This document shows, piece by piece, positions 34,344 through 45,348 of a DNA stretch of 64,000 nt. Origin of the DNA: Silene conica. Lineage: Eukaryota; Streptophyta; Magnoliopsida; Caryophyllales; Caryophyllaceae. The notes under the pieces are model-generated. The model saw only the letters and a list, made by a program, of their open reading frames with translations, had not been told where the DNA came from and made no database searches. The translations under genes and the position numbers were made by a program. Location: contig CM055312.2 in assembly GCA_029255685.2 (NCBI GenBank), forward strand, positions 11,618,649 through 11,682,648, written 5' to 3'. Each line of letters opens with the position of its first letter. Position 1 is the first letter of the stretch.

Positions 34344-35875
34344 ATGCCACCATCTCGCGCCACACGCTCCCAACAAAAGAAACCCTCTCCACCCTCACCG
34401 ACTCCATCACCCCCACCGTCTCCAACACCCATCGCCTCCACAGCTCCGACACCCGACAACGCCAAAAAAAGGAAACTCAACCGTTCGTCATCCTCCATCT
34501 CTGATGACATGCACGAACTCGGTTCCCAATCTCAAAATCCGCGCCCTCTGTTTTCCGAATACTCCATTGAAGCCACTAGGGAAGCTCTTGAGAAGGTTCG
34601 AATGACCAAACAAGAAGGTATGTTAATCGACCGTGTTTTACCTTATGCTATTCATGCGGGTCGTTATTATCCGATGTCGTGGGTCGAAAATTCGAAATCT
34701 TTAGGATTCTTTAAAGAGTTCTTGAAATTTCAGGGTTGGGAATACATTAGTAACTTCTCTGGGTTGATTTTCCCAATTGAAATAGTTCAATTCTTTGCTT
34801 CTGTGAAAGGTTGTGATGACGGGTTAAGTGCGTTCGTCAATGGAAGGGATGTAAAAATCACTAAATCTGATTTTTGTGATGTGTTTAAACTTGATCAAGA
34901 AGGTCTCGTTCTTGATCCCAAAAAGGAATGGGGTGTGGTGTCTAAGGAACAAAAATTGGTTATCAAGAAGTATTTTGATGAGTCCGCTACTGAAAATAGT
35001 CCTCTGTTAACCGTGTCCTTCTCTCCGAAGCTTAAAGTGCTTGTCAATTTCTTATGGAATACGGTATTACCAAGACGAGGGGGAAGGGATAAATTGTCGA
35101 GTATTGAGGCAGTTGTGTATAATTGGTTGGAGGGTACAAAAATCGATTTAGCATCACTAGTTTGTAACAAAATTGTGCAAGTATCGAGTGTTCTTGTGAA
35201 GGAGAAACCGTGCTCCACACTCGACATTCCCTATGGAATGTGGGTGTCCGAGCTATTGCTAAAGAAAGGGTTGTCGATGACTCAAGTTTCGGGATTAAAC
35301 CTCGTGATAGGATGTGTGATCGGTTGTTAAAATTGATGGGTATTTGCTTCGAGGGGATTGATCTTACTTTTGGTAAGAATGTAGGTACGGAACCCGCTCC
35401 GAATTCGTCACCTTCTTTCGCGGGTCTTGAAGCCAAGATGGACCAACTTCTTGGTCTATGTGAAGGGCAGAAGAAGAAAGATAAGGCAGGGGGTAGTAGT
35501 GCGAAGAGAGGTCGTGGATTTGAAGATGATTTGAGGGTGTGGATGGAGAAAGTTGATAAGCATCCTGTTAAGCTTAGCTCGGAGGTATCGGTTGTGTCTT
35601 CAGAGTTGTTGGTCATTAGTGACCGTCTCTCTTTCATCACGACTCAAGGAGGAGCTATGGTGAGAGACCACGGGTTGTTGCGAAAGGATGTTAATCAAGC
35701 ACTTGAAGCCGTCAATGCACTTTCGCTAAAGGTTCTTAACTCCGAATTGGCTCTCAATGCTCAAGGTCGGAATGTTAGTAGTTGTTTGGACAGATTGAAG
35801 ACTCTTGAATATCGTACCCGACCCGACTATGTCAGTCCGTATGTAAAGACTCCCGCATCAAGCTCTCGCTCTTGA
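34344..35875 (+). CDS. Sirevirus third ORF in the env position (fossil)
   Basis: Starts about 560 bp after pol. The N terminus is rich in Pro, Ser and Thr with a basic patch (NAKKRKLNR). A globular part follows (GWEYISNFSGLIFPIEIVQFFASV, FVNGRDVKITKSDFCDVFKL), then FLWNTVLPRRGGRDKLSSIEAVVYNWL, and a C-terminal helical part. No signal peptide, furin site or convincing membrane anchor was seen, so calling it an envelope protein would rest on position only. The globular part resembles the plant-transposon domain also found in the ORF after pol in Athila-like elements. Function unknown. The region is broken. Confidence 0.75.
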
Positions 35876-36465
35876 TCCCTCTAATCGGTTGTTGAATTCG
35901 TTTTTCGGTTGGTCTGGTGTTGTTGTTGTTCAAGTCCTAGATTGGACTTATATACTTTTTGCAATTGTGGCCCAATTTTCTTCCCTGGCCCAATGAATCC
36001 GAGGCCCTGTTTCTTTTTGCCTCCCTCGGGTTCCCTTTTAGCCTCTTTTGCTTATGGACCATTAACTTCACCATCTTTTGCCTGGCCCATTATAAACCTA
36101 TCCCTAGCCGGCCCATTTCTTAAACATTGTTACATATTCGGCCCATTGGCTTAGTACTTCCGGATTTGTTGTGTATATTTTAAAATTCGTATGTGCTTGT
36201 ATGATATTATGTGTGTTCATATCTTTGTTCTCATCTTTTCGATGATGTCAAGAGGGGGAAAAAATGCGACTTAGATTAGAATTTGCCTAAGCTTGCCCCT
36301 TGTCGTAATTCATTGTCTCTTAGGGTTCTTAAAGGATATGGGATAGATAGAAGATAGAAACCCTAAGTGAATCTTTGCTATGATTGACCATTATTATATT
36401 TAGGGGGAACATACACTTAGACACAAAATCTAAGAGAGACTTGCCATCATCAAAAAGGGGGAATT
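35876..36465 (+). other. Sirevirus 3' non-coding region with three polypurine tracts
   Basis: Purine tracts AGAGGGGGAAAAAA (about 36250), TTTAGGGGGAAC (about 36399) and AAAAAGGGGGAAT (36453-36465), the last directly before the 3' LTR. Repeated polypurine tracts before the 3' LTR are, as I recall, characteristic of Sireviruses. Confidence 0.8.
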
Positions 36466-37956
36466 TGTTGAACCATATATTTAAATATATATATTAAGTA
36501 TATATGTTTATGTTTTGATAATGACAAGTCTAGCTATTTATATATTATATACTCGTGCGTATAATCGTGTGCTAAGTGTACAGAATATTAGTAGCAAGAT
36601 CTAATCAATCAAGTATAAAAGATTCAAGTAGGTTAGTCAATGAATTGACTAAATCGAAGATTGATAGAAGATCACAAAGCGCGCCTAATGAACTAAAGTT
36701 ATACATATCAACTATAGCTTCAGTACGAGATTGATTCAAGTTATAGCTCGTAGCTATAACTCTATATTATGAAGAAATGATCGTTATATATGTGTTTAGT
36801 TGGAACGATTTTGGTTTCCAAATATCGTCATGAACAATTAATGTTTAATTGTTATTCTATTTTTAAATATAGAATTATTAGTCTTAATAAGTTTATATAA
36901 AATATTCTTTTGGTTAAATAGGAATAAATAATTTTCTTATGAGTTAATTATTTATTACTAAATAAACTAAGAATTTTATATGATCTTTAAATGTCAAATA
37001 ATATAATCGAGAATATAGTTTGATACGACTTTGGGAAACGTATATCATGATACGTTCCATAAGTCGTGTAGGATGTAAATTAAGTAAATATTATGTATTT
37101 ATTTAATGTCCTAAACAAACTAAGATTATGTTATGATAATATAATTTCTTATCTTTGACATGGTTTAGGAAGTTATTTTAATAAGGATACTAATTGTTTA
37201 TTATATAAAGATCTTTCCTAAATATGAATTAGGAAATTGATTCCTTATATAATACTTGTAGTATATTATTAAATCTTTCCTAAATATATTAAGATTAGAT
37301 TTAAGGTAGTATTACTAAAAGACTAGTATTCTAGTTTTAGTAATATTCCTAAATCATCTAGGGTTTTAATGACCTAGATATATATTCTATATAAATAGAC
37401 TACCTATGACACATTAATCGACACGAGATACACATACATATTCACGAAAACCAAGAGAGAAAAACCGCCGTTCATCTACTTCATTATTCGAGCTTTTCAT
37501 TGTCATATCCGATTCAAGATTCAAGTGCTCAAGCATTGATCTTATTCATTCAAGATTGTGACATCAAAAAACATCGAAGACTTTATCTTATTAACGTAAG
37601 ATAGAACGAGTATTTAGAGGTACTCATTGTAAGGCAAATATTTAACGGTATTTGTCGTAGCTAGATATTTAACGGTATCTAGATAGAGTTGCGACTAACA
37701 TCAAAGTTGCACGAGTAGGGTTGATAAAATTGTAATCCAGAGTTGGTACTAATTTTATTAATCGAGAATAGTGGACGTAGGTCTCAAAGTGTGAGACTGA
37801 ACCACTTCAAAAATATTGTGTCCCTCTTTATTATTTGTTTTACTCGAAGATCATCATACAACCATACACACATCGAAGAAGATTAAAAAAGAAGGCATAC
37901 TCAATTCAACCCCCCCCCCCCCCCTTCTTGAGTATATTATATCAATAGACTCTTCA
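36466..37956 (+). repeat. 3' LTR of the Sirevirus
   Basis: 1491 bp, pair of 17877-19369 with about 11 differences; keeps all hairpins (36739-36761, 37608-37682, 37897-37935). Confidence 0.95.
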
Positions 37957-37961
37957 AAGTC

Positions 37962-39762
37962 AACAATATTGTGTCATGTGACTTGTGCGGAGGTAGTGGA
38001 CACACATTTGAGGTGTGTGCCAGCAACTCTTTTGAAGGAAGTGGAAGTGAGGAAGAATTGTATGTTTTTCAAGCCTTCAACAATGCAAGAAACCTAAACA
38101 CTTTCAACCCAAACTCAAATTACTACCATCCGGGCATACGAGGGAGCCCCCACCTAATCTACAAAAGTACCAATGTTTTAAACCCACACCAACTCACACA
38201 ATCCCAAACCCAAAATCCTCCCGGATTCCAACCAAAGGGTGGAAACTTCAACCCAAGGAACAACTTCCAAAACCAAAATTACTATTAAGGAAATCAATCT
38301 AATCAAGCCAACCAAGGCTTTTCTCAAAATTTCAATGATCCCAATTTCTATCCAAATTTCAACAATCAAAGCCTACAAAACTTCAACCCACCAAACCAAA
38401 ACCACAACCAACCTTCATTCCAAAACAACTTCAACAACCCCAATCAAAATCAAAACAATTACAACCCCAACCTACAACAAAGTTTCAATAACAATCAAAA
38501 TTTCAATAACAATCAAAATTTCAATAATCCAAACTTCAATCCACAATTTCCATCAAACAACCAAAACCCCAATTTCAATAACCAAGTGCCAAGGGGAAAC
38601 TCTCAAGGTGGGGGTGCAAGGAACGACTATGGGTTCCCTTTGCCCCTCACTAATGCTCCTCATCAAGATCTCGCAAGTGATTCTCAAGTGGGAGAGTTGT
38701 TAAAGCTTGTAAAGAGCATGCAAGCAACCCACACCCAAGAAATGGCGAATTTGAAGAATGTCAATCAAAAGGAAATACGGGAAATGGAGGCTCGAGTTGC
38801 CTCTCAAGCTCTAGCAAATCCAGAAAGGCCACTGGGCGGTTTCCTTGCCCAAGGCCAAAGTTCTAAGGATGCCTCTAACAACCACCAAGCCCATGCGGTG
38901 ATCTTGAGGAGTGGGACGGAGCTAGAGGACCCGTACAAGGATTATGACATGGGTGAAGAGGAGCCCATCTTTGAGCTTGTGAAAGAAAAGGAGAGGGTAG
39001 TTGATGCAAGCACTTCCAAGGGAAATGAGCATTACGTTGAGGACATTCCATATGAGGAAAAAGAGGAAGAAGATGACTTGGAAGAAGTGGATATTCAACA
39101 AGAAAAGTTGGTTACACAACCAACTACAAAGGTAACAAGCAAGTCAACACCCACCAAGGTATTCTCCAATCCTCAACCTCCTAGCTTACTATATCCTTCT
39201 AGAGCTTTTAAAGGAAGAGAAAACTTCAAGTTCACCAACTTTTGTAAAATTCTTGAGCAACTTGAAGTGACTCTCCCTTTCACGAAAGTGATTTTGAATA
39301 TGCCAACTTACTCAAATTTTTTGAAAGAAATCTTGTCGGGAAAGAGGACCTTAGGTAGCCAAGAAGTCATGGCAATGAAGGAGGACTATGTGCACTCCTT
39401 CTCCAAACGATGCCTAAGGAACTTGGCGACCCGGGGAGCTTCTCAATCCCTTGCATAGTTGGTGGTATTCCAATATCCCGAGCTCTTTGTGATTTGGGAG
39501 CTAGTGTTAGTGTGCTTCCTTTGAAAGTAGCTAGAAACATTGGTATGAATTGAATGATTTGGTTCCAACAAATATTACACTCCAATTGGCGGATAGATCC
39601 GTCAAGCGCCCTTTGGGGGTGCTTCAGGATATACCCGTCAAGGTGGGTAAGCATTTGATTCCCGCCGATTTTGTTATCCTCGACATTCCGGAGGATAGCC
39701 ACACCCCCCATTATCTTCGGTAGGCCATTCTTGGCTACTGGAGGCGTCTTGATAGACGTAAG
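37962..39762 (+). CDS. Athila gag C-terminus and start of protease (fossil)
   Basis: Opens with the zinc knuckle [14 protein letters not shown], then a long Asn/Pro/Gln/Phe-rich low-complexity stretch (38090-38600) built on aatttcaat-type repeats. Next are the pre-protease linker ([37 protein letters not shown]) and the beginning of the aspartic protease ([14 protein letters not shown]). The protease is split by a solo LTR at 39763. The region is broken. Confidence 0.82.
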
Positions 39763-41316
39763 TGATGCCCTTCGTTGAGGGTACCAAAGATAAATTTATA
39801 ATTCCTAAATTTAACAATAGATAGTGAAAGTCTGGGTCGAACCACAAGGAGGTGGGGAATGTTTATTGTTTGGTGTTAATGTTTTAAAGGTAACAAAATT
39901 GGGGGTATGATTGTTGATTACTAAGTCTAAGCAAAGATAAAAATAAAATAAGTAATTAAGATGAGAATAAAAATATATAAAAAAAAGGGGATGCTAGGAT
40001 GTTTGGGGTAATAAATAGCTAAGGTAAAATAAATCCTAAGGTCAACATGTATTGCAGTCGCGTAAGGGGTGTAACATATCCTTTCGGTCTATGGTACCTA
40101 ATAGCTCCTTTCGGCCTATGCTATTAGTTGCTAGGTCTCACAATTATTGGGTGTCAACAATAAGGGTGATTCCTAAACTTTAGGTCACATACCTTTCAGT
40201 CTTGAGTAACCTAGCCGTCTTAAGGTGTAAACCAATGCCCTTCCCGTATCTCTCAATCTTGGGTAGGTCATTACTAACATCCTACAAGTCTCCTTTCAGT
40301 CTCATTGTAGGGTATTATAGTCAACAAAGAAAGACGAAACAGAATTCATACGCGAGTGGGTCGACCACCGCCTTGGTCGACCGACCCATTATTTGAGTCG
40401 GCCGACCACGGCTCTGCTACAAGTCGGTCTCGGAATTTCTACTACCTACGCATATTCATCCCCTACATCCTAACATATGAAATTTAGCTACTCATGGTGA
40501 CTAAAACAATTATGAAAACGGGAATAAACATGGAAAACATGATGAACGATAATCTAAACATGCAAGAATTAACAAAGCTTGAGATTCTGACTTACACGAA
40601 TGCAATAGTAATAAGAACAATAATAAAGCTAGATTAAAAGAGTAATTACCAGAATCGGGATTAAGGCAGAAAAGAACAAACTTTATTGAATGCTTGGGAA
40701 TTATTGAAAGATTACAAACTAAAGACGGAATAAAACTAGATTGTAACTTTATTGTAGCTTATTAACTAAGAAACTGAATTGAAAACTGAATCTAAAACTC
40801 TTCCTTCAAACCCTAATTGCAAGATTAGCTTATATAGGGCAGAAAATTAGAGTTTCCTAAAGAGTCCTACTTCTAATTACTTTCCGAAAAAAACGTTCCT
40901 GGGCTTCGCTGAGGTCGGTCAACCACTTTGGTGGGTCGGTCGACCTCTTTTACGGGCTTAGCAAATTCTGGGCTTTCCTCAAGATTTTCGGACTTCATAA
41001 AAATCAGGCCTGGTCGGCCGACCCATATAATAGGTCGGTTGACCGTATCCGCATAGAAAATCTCCGGTTTTCTTCTTGATTTGACTCTTGGTACTTAAAT
41101 AAAGATTCCAGTTGACTTTCCTTCGTTCCTTAATTATGCAAAAGATTCAAGGACATGAATTTGGTGCTAAATCGTCCCTTTTCCGCATTAATCTGCAAAA
41201 GTGCATAAAAATACGAAAGTACACGATTGTTGGGAAATAATGGCTAAATCATAGTAAATGAGCGACCAAATGCGTGTAAAAATAGATGAAAAACATCATA
41301 AAATAGACACGCATCA
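39763..41316 (-). mobile_element. Solo LTR of an Athila-like gypsy element
   Basis: 1554 bp with LTR-type ends (minus strand TGATGCGTG to GGGCATCA) and an exact target duplication GTAAG (39758-39762 and 41317-41321), with no internal region. A minus-strand TATATAAG box near 40830 and a leader with ATTAGGGTTTGAAGG give the orientation. It carries GC-rich inverted words (ggtcggtcgacc, gtcggccgacc) reminiscent of, but different from, the CCGG modules of the surrounding Athila LTRs. A solo LTR forms when the two LTRs of a full element recombine. Confidence 0.88.
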
Positions 41317-41321
41317 GTAAG

Positions 41322-42744
41322 AAATGGGCGGCTCACCTTTAGAGTTGGGGATGACAAAGTCGAATTTAACCTTCCTAACATGGTGAAAGGTCCTAGGCAC
41401 GACGAAGCAATTACATTGGACATTGTTGAAAAAGTGGTAAGAGAAATGGAGGAAGTGGAAATAGAAGAGGAGAGCCACATGGAGCAATTGTGTGGTATCT
41501 CGACAAGTGAGGACAAAGAAATGGATGAAAGCTTCGATCTTGATGATGATGAGGTAGAGAAAGTGGAGGGAATGCTCCCTCCAAAGGTACTACTCAAACC
41601 CGTTCCTCCCTCCCTCAAGTATGCCTTTCTTGGGGACGGAGAGTCTTACCCGGTGATTATCAATGCTAACCTCAATGACCACTAAGAGTCCAAGCTCATT
41701 TCAACCTTGAAGGACCATAGGGGCTCGTTGGGGTATAGTCTTGACGACATCAAGGGCCTAAGCCCAAGTCTTTGCATGCATCGAATCATTTTGGAGGAGG
41801 GGAGTAGACCTAGAGTGGAAGGACAAAGAAAGTTGAACCCAAAGATGGCGGAGGTTGTGAAAGGTGAGCTTTTAAAGTTGCTTGATGCCGACATTATCTA
41901 TCAAATCACCGATAGTAAGTGGGTGAGCCCCCTTCATGTTGTCCCCAAGAAAGGGGGTGTGACTTTGGTCACACAAGTGGGTGGGACTCTCCTCCCTACT
42001 CGTCCGGTGACGGGATGGAGAATGTGCATTGACTACCGAAAATTGAATGCGGCGACCCTCAAAGACCACTTCCCTATTCCCTTCATAGACCAAATGCGTG
42101 AGAGATTGGCGGGACATGCTTACTATTGTTTTCTAGATGGGTACTCCGGGTTCTTCCAAATTCCCATTCACCCGGAGGACCAAGAGAAGACAACCTTCAC
42201 TTGCCCATTAGGAGTCTATGCTTACCGGAGAATGCCATTTGGGTTGTGTAATGCACCCGGCACCTTTCAAAGGTGTATCATGGCAATCTTCGCGGATTTT
42301 CTTGAAACAAGCATGGAAGTCTTCATGGATGACTTTAGTGTGCATGGGGATTCCTTTGAGTTAGGTCTTGAGAATTTAAAGAAGGTTTTAACAAGATGTG
42401 AAGAGCAAAACCTCGTCCTTAATTGAGAAAAATGTCACTTTATGGTTGAGGAAGGGGTTATACTCGGTCATATCGTGTCCAACAGGGGAGTTGAAGTTGA
42501 TGGCGCAAAGATTGTCGTGATAGAGAACTTGTCACCTCCCACAAATGTGAGAGGGGTGAGGAGTTTTCTCGGGCACGCCGATTTTTACCAGCGTTTCATT
42601 AAAGACTTTTCAAAGATTGCTAAGCCATTGACTTCACTTCTCCTTAAAGACACCCTTTTTGTCTTTACTAATGAGTGTGTTGAAGCTTTTTCAAGGATTA
42701 AGAAGGGCCTAATCACGGCCCTAATCATCCAGGCACCGGATTAG
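41322..42744 (+). CDS. Athila protease end and reverse transcriptase (fossil)
   Basis: Resumes after the solo LTR. The reverse transcriptase shows LLDADIIYQITDSKWVSPLHVVPKKGG, GWRMCIDYRKLNAATLKDHFPIPFID, GYSGFFQIPIHPEDQEKTTFTCP, YRRMPFGLCNAPGTFQRCM-like wording and the catalytic box in VFMDDFSVHG, followed by FLGHADFYQRFIKDFSKIAKPL. This is the Ty3/gypsy type, close to Athila. The region is broken. Confidence 0.92.
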
Positions 42745-42759
42745 GGGGCTTCCCTTCGA

Positions 42760-44480
42760 AATCATGTTTGATGCTTCGGATTTTGCTGTTGGAGCGGTCC
42801 TTGGTCAAGTAGTTGACAAGAGACATCACGTCATTTACTACTCGAGCAAGACTCTAGACCGGACTCAAGTCAATTACTCAACTACGGAAAAGAGATGTTG
42901 GCTATTGTTCATGCCATAGAGAAATTTCGTTCATACTTAGTGGGATCCAAAGTAATCATTTACACCGACCACACCGCTCTAAGACAATTGATGGCAAAGA
43001 AAGATGCTAAGCCTAGACTTTTGAGGTGGGTTCTCTTGCTCCAAGAGTTTGATCTTGAAATTAGAGACAAGTCGGGGTCCGAGAATGTGATAGCGGATCA
43101 CTTGTCAAGGTTGACCATTGAGGACCATGGAATACAAGATAAGGAGGGGCCAATTAATGAGTGGTTGCGTGAAGATAGCTTGATGGCTATAGGCAATAAG
43201 TTGCCTTGTTTTGCGGATCTAGCCAACTACCTTGTGAATGGCTTTATCCCCGAAGAATTGGATGCAAGAGATGCTAAGAGGTACTTTTGGGATGACCCAT
43301 ACTTGTTCAAGAAGTGTGGGGATGGACTTTTGAGGAGATGTGTGCCAAGAGATGAAGGACTTGAGATAGTAGATAGGCTTCATAATTCCGCCTATGGGGG
43401 ACACCTAGCGGCCTCTAGAACCATAGCCAAGGTGCTCCAAGGGGGATTCTTTTGGCCCTCTATGTTCAAGTACATCCATGATGTGGTCAAGTCTTGTGAC
43501 GCGTGTCAAAGTTCGGGGAATATTGGCAAGAGAAATGAAATGCCCCTCAAAACTATTTTGGAGATTGAGCTTTTCGATTGTTGGGGAATCGATTTAATGG
43601 GACCCTTCCCAAATTCATGTGGAAATGAATATATCTTGGTGGCGTTGATTATGTCTCCAAGTGGATAGAAGCGGTCGCCTCCCCCACCAACGATTCCAAA
43701 GTGGTTGTAAAACTCTTCAAAACCACAATCTTTCCCCGTTTTGGAGTTCCACGAATTGTGAGTAGCGACGGAGGCTCCCACTTTCGGAAGCACACGTTCA
43801 AGACTCTCATAGCCTTATACGGAGTGACCCACAAGGTCGCACTTACCTACCACCCTCAAACAAGTGGGCAAGTGGAAGTCTCAAACTGACAAATTAAGGC
43901 TATCTTGGAGAAGGTGGTGCACAAAAACAGAAAAGATTGGTCTCAAAAATGATTTGATGTGTTATGGACTTTGCGAACGACCTACAAGACACCTATCGGA
44001 ATGACCCGCTACAAGCTTGTGTACGGGAAAGCATGCCACCTCCCGGTGGAGCTTGAGCACAAGGCTTGGTGGGCTTTGAAAGAAATGAATTTTGACTTGG
44101 ATTTGGCCGGTGAGAAGAGATTTTTACAAATGAGTGAGCTTGAGGAACTAAGGTTTGAGGCCTATGAGAGTTCCAAGCTCTACAAGGAACAAACAAAGAA
44201 GTGGCATGATGCCAAATTAGTGAAGAAAGATGTGAGCATAGGAGACCTTGTGCTCCTTTTTAACTCAAGGGTGAAGAACTTCCCGGGAAAACTACGATCA
44301 AGGTTGTCCGGTCCGTTCAAAGTGACGGACATTTTACCACATGGAGCTTATGAACTTTGGAGTGAGGGCGGTGGCACCTTCAAAGTAAATGGGCACCGGA
44401 TCAAGCGGTATTACCAAGGAGATGCCAAGGGAACGGTCGAAGTCATTGACCTTGGGGACCCGCTCCCCGAGGAGGATTAA
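42760..44480 (+). CDS. Athila RNase H and integrase (fossil)
   Basis: RNase H wording [14 protein letters not shown], then [23 protein letters not shown] and ADHLSRL. The integrase zinc finger has H,H,C,C spacing ([25 protein letters not shown]), the core has [18 protein letters not shown] and [13 protein letters not shown], and the C-terminal part has [31 protein letters not shown] and [11 protein letters not shown]. Order PR-RT-RH-INT is that of Ty3/gypsy. The region is broken. Confidence 0.92.
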
Positions 44481-44722
44481 GTCTCAAAATGATTTCATGA
44501 AGGTTTGGTGGAGTCACTAAATAACCACCGTTTGTAAGTATTCGATTTAGGGTTTGCATGTAGTTTGCATTTTTAGTTTGCATTTGAGGTATTTGGACTT
44601 GGTTAGTTACTTGATTTGGATTGAATCGTGAGTTTAGTCGGAGGATGATAGTTGAAATCGTTATTGGCAAACTCATTTTTGATGCTTAAGTTAAATCTTT
44701 TTTTCGAAATTTTGCTCAGGTA

Positions 44723-45196
44723 CTCTTAGTCGGCCTACCGGCTGACGGTCCCCAACCGGCTAAGAGGACCTGAGCACGTTCCTGTTTTTGACGATTTACT
44801 TGGGCAGATTTCAGGAAAATGACTCTTAGCCGACAGGAGACCGGCAGCCGGTCTGCCGGCTAAGAGTCGTGCTCAAAGTTCAAAAAGGCAAAAAACCAAA
44901 GGAATCTTGATTCGAAGCCGGTAGGCCGGCAGCCGGCCAGCTGGTTAAGAATCATGATAGGGTGTGCTAGAATGTAAAAGAAGTAGAAGGGAAGGACATC
45001 CCAGCCGATCCGCCGGCAGGGAGTTTTTGTGCGAAGACGAAGAAGAAGAAAGGATAGGAAGAAAGACTCCAAGCCGGTCGGTCGGCAGCTGATCGGCCGG
45101 CTCAGAGTCACGAGGCATTCAAATTTCAATTTTTTCAGAAAATCCCCAATTTTTAAGCCGGTGGACCGGCAGCCGGTACCCCCACCGACCAAGAGT
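44723..45196 (+). repeat. Internal array of six palindromic CCGG modules
   Basis: Units near 44723-44775, 44820-44868, 44908-44952, 44998-45020, 45066-45112 and 45152-45196. Several are bounded by gactcttagccg and cggctaagagtc, which pair perfectly; the middle again holds ccggcagccgg. This is the same module type as in the Athila LTR U3, here between pol and the third ORF. Confidence 0.85.
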
Positions 45197-45211
45197 CGCT
45201 GTTTCGTAAAT

Positions 45212-45218
45212 TATATAA
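45212..45218 (+). promoter_or_regulatory. Possible internal promoter TATA box before the Athila third ORF
   Basis: TATATAA about 15 bp after the last CCGG module (agagtcgctgtttcgtaaat then the box then ccgtgaac). The LTR has the same order: last module, agagtca, about 20 bp, TATATAA, acccgcac. A pyrimidine-rich leader (tcatttcttcttcatttc) follows. Inference from layout only. Confidence 0.45.
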
Positions 45219-45348
45219 CCGTGAACCCCTTCATTTTTCCTCATTTCTTCTTCATTTCTTCATATTTCCTCCTCTCTACAAATTACCTCCCACAAAAACT
45301 CCCCCATTCAACCCAAATCAAACCTCTCACCCTTCCCCTTCAAGAATC

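Larger units (their letters stand above)
17877..37956 (+). mobile_element. Sirevirus-type Ty1/copia LTR retrotransposon with env-position ORF, broken
   Basis: Inserted in Athila gag with an exact 5-bp target duplication AAGTC (17872-17876 and 37957-37961). LTRs of 1493 and 1491 bp start TGTTGAACC and end CTCTTCA; about 11 differences, 0.7%, or roughly 0.3 million years at 1.3e-8 (inference). Net length is about 11.4 kb after removing the nested element. Parts are a Met-tRNA PBS, a gag with two CCHC knuckles and a coiled coil, protease, integrase, reverse transcriptase, RNase H, a third ORF after pol, and several polypurine tracts before the 3' LTR. The long LTRs, third ORF and repeated polypurine tracts fit the Sirevirus (SIRE/Maximus) lineage. 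Ends look whole; the coding part has a few breaks and one large insertion. Confidence 0.94.

Noticed and set aside
34344-35875. Calling the Sirevirus third ORF an envelope gene
   Set aside because: No signal peptide, cleavage site or membrane anchor seen; only the position fits.
38239-38703. 154-codon Thr/Ile/Lys-rich ORF
   Set aside because: Out-of-frame reading of the Asn/Phe-rich low-complexity part of Athila gag.
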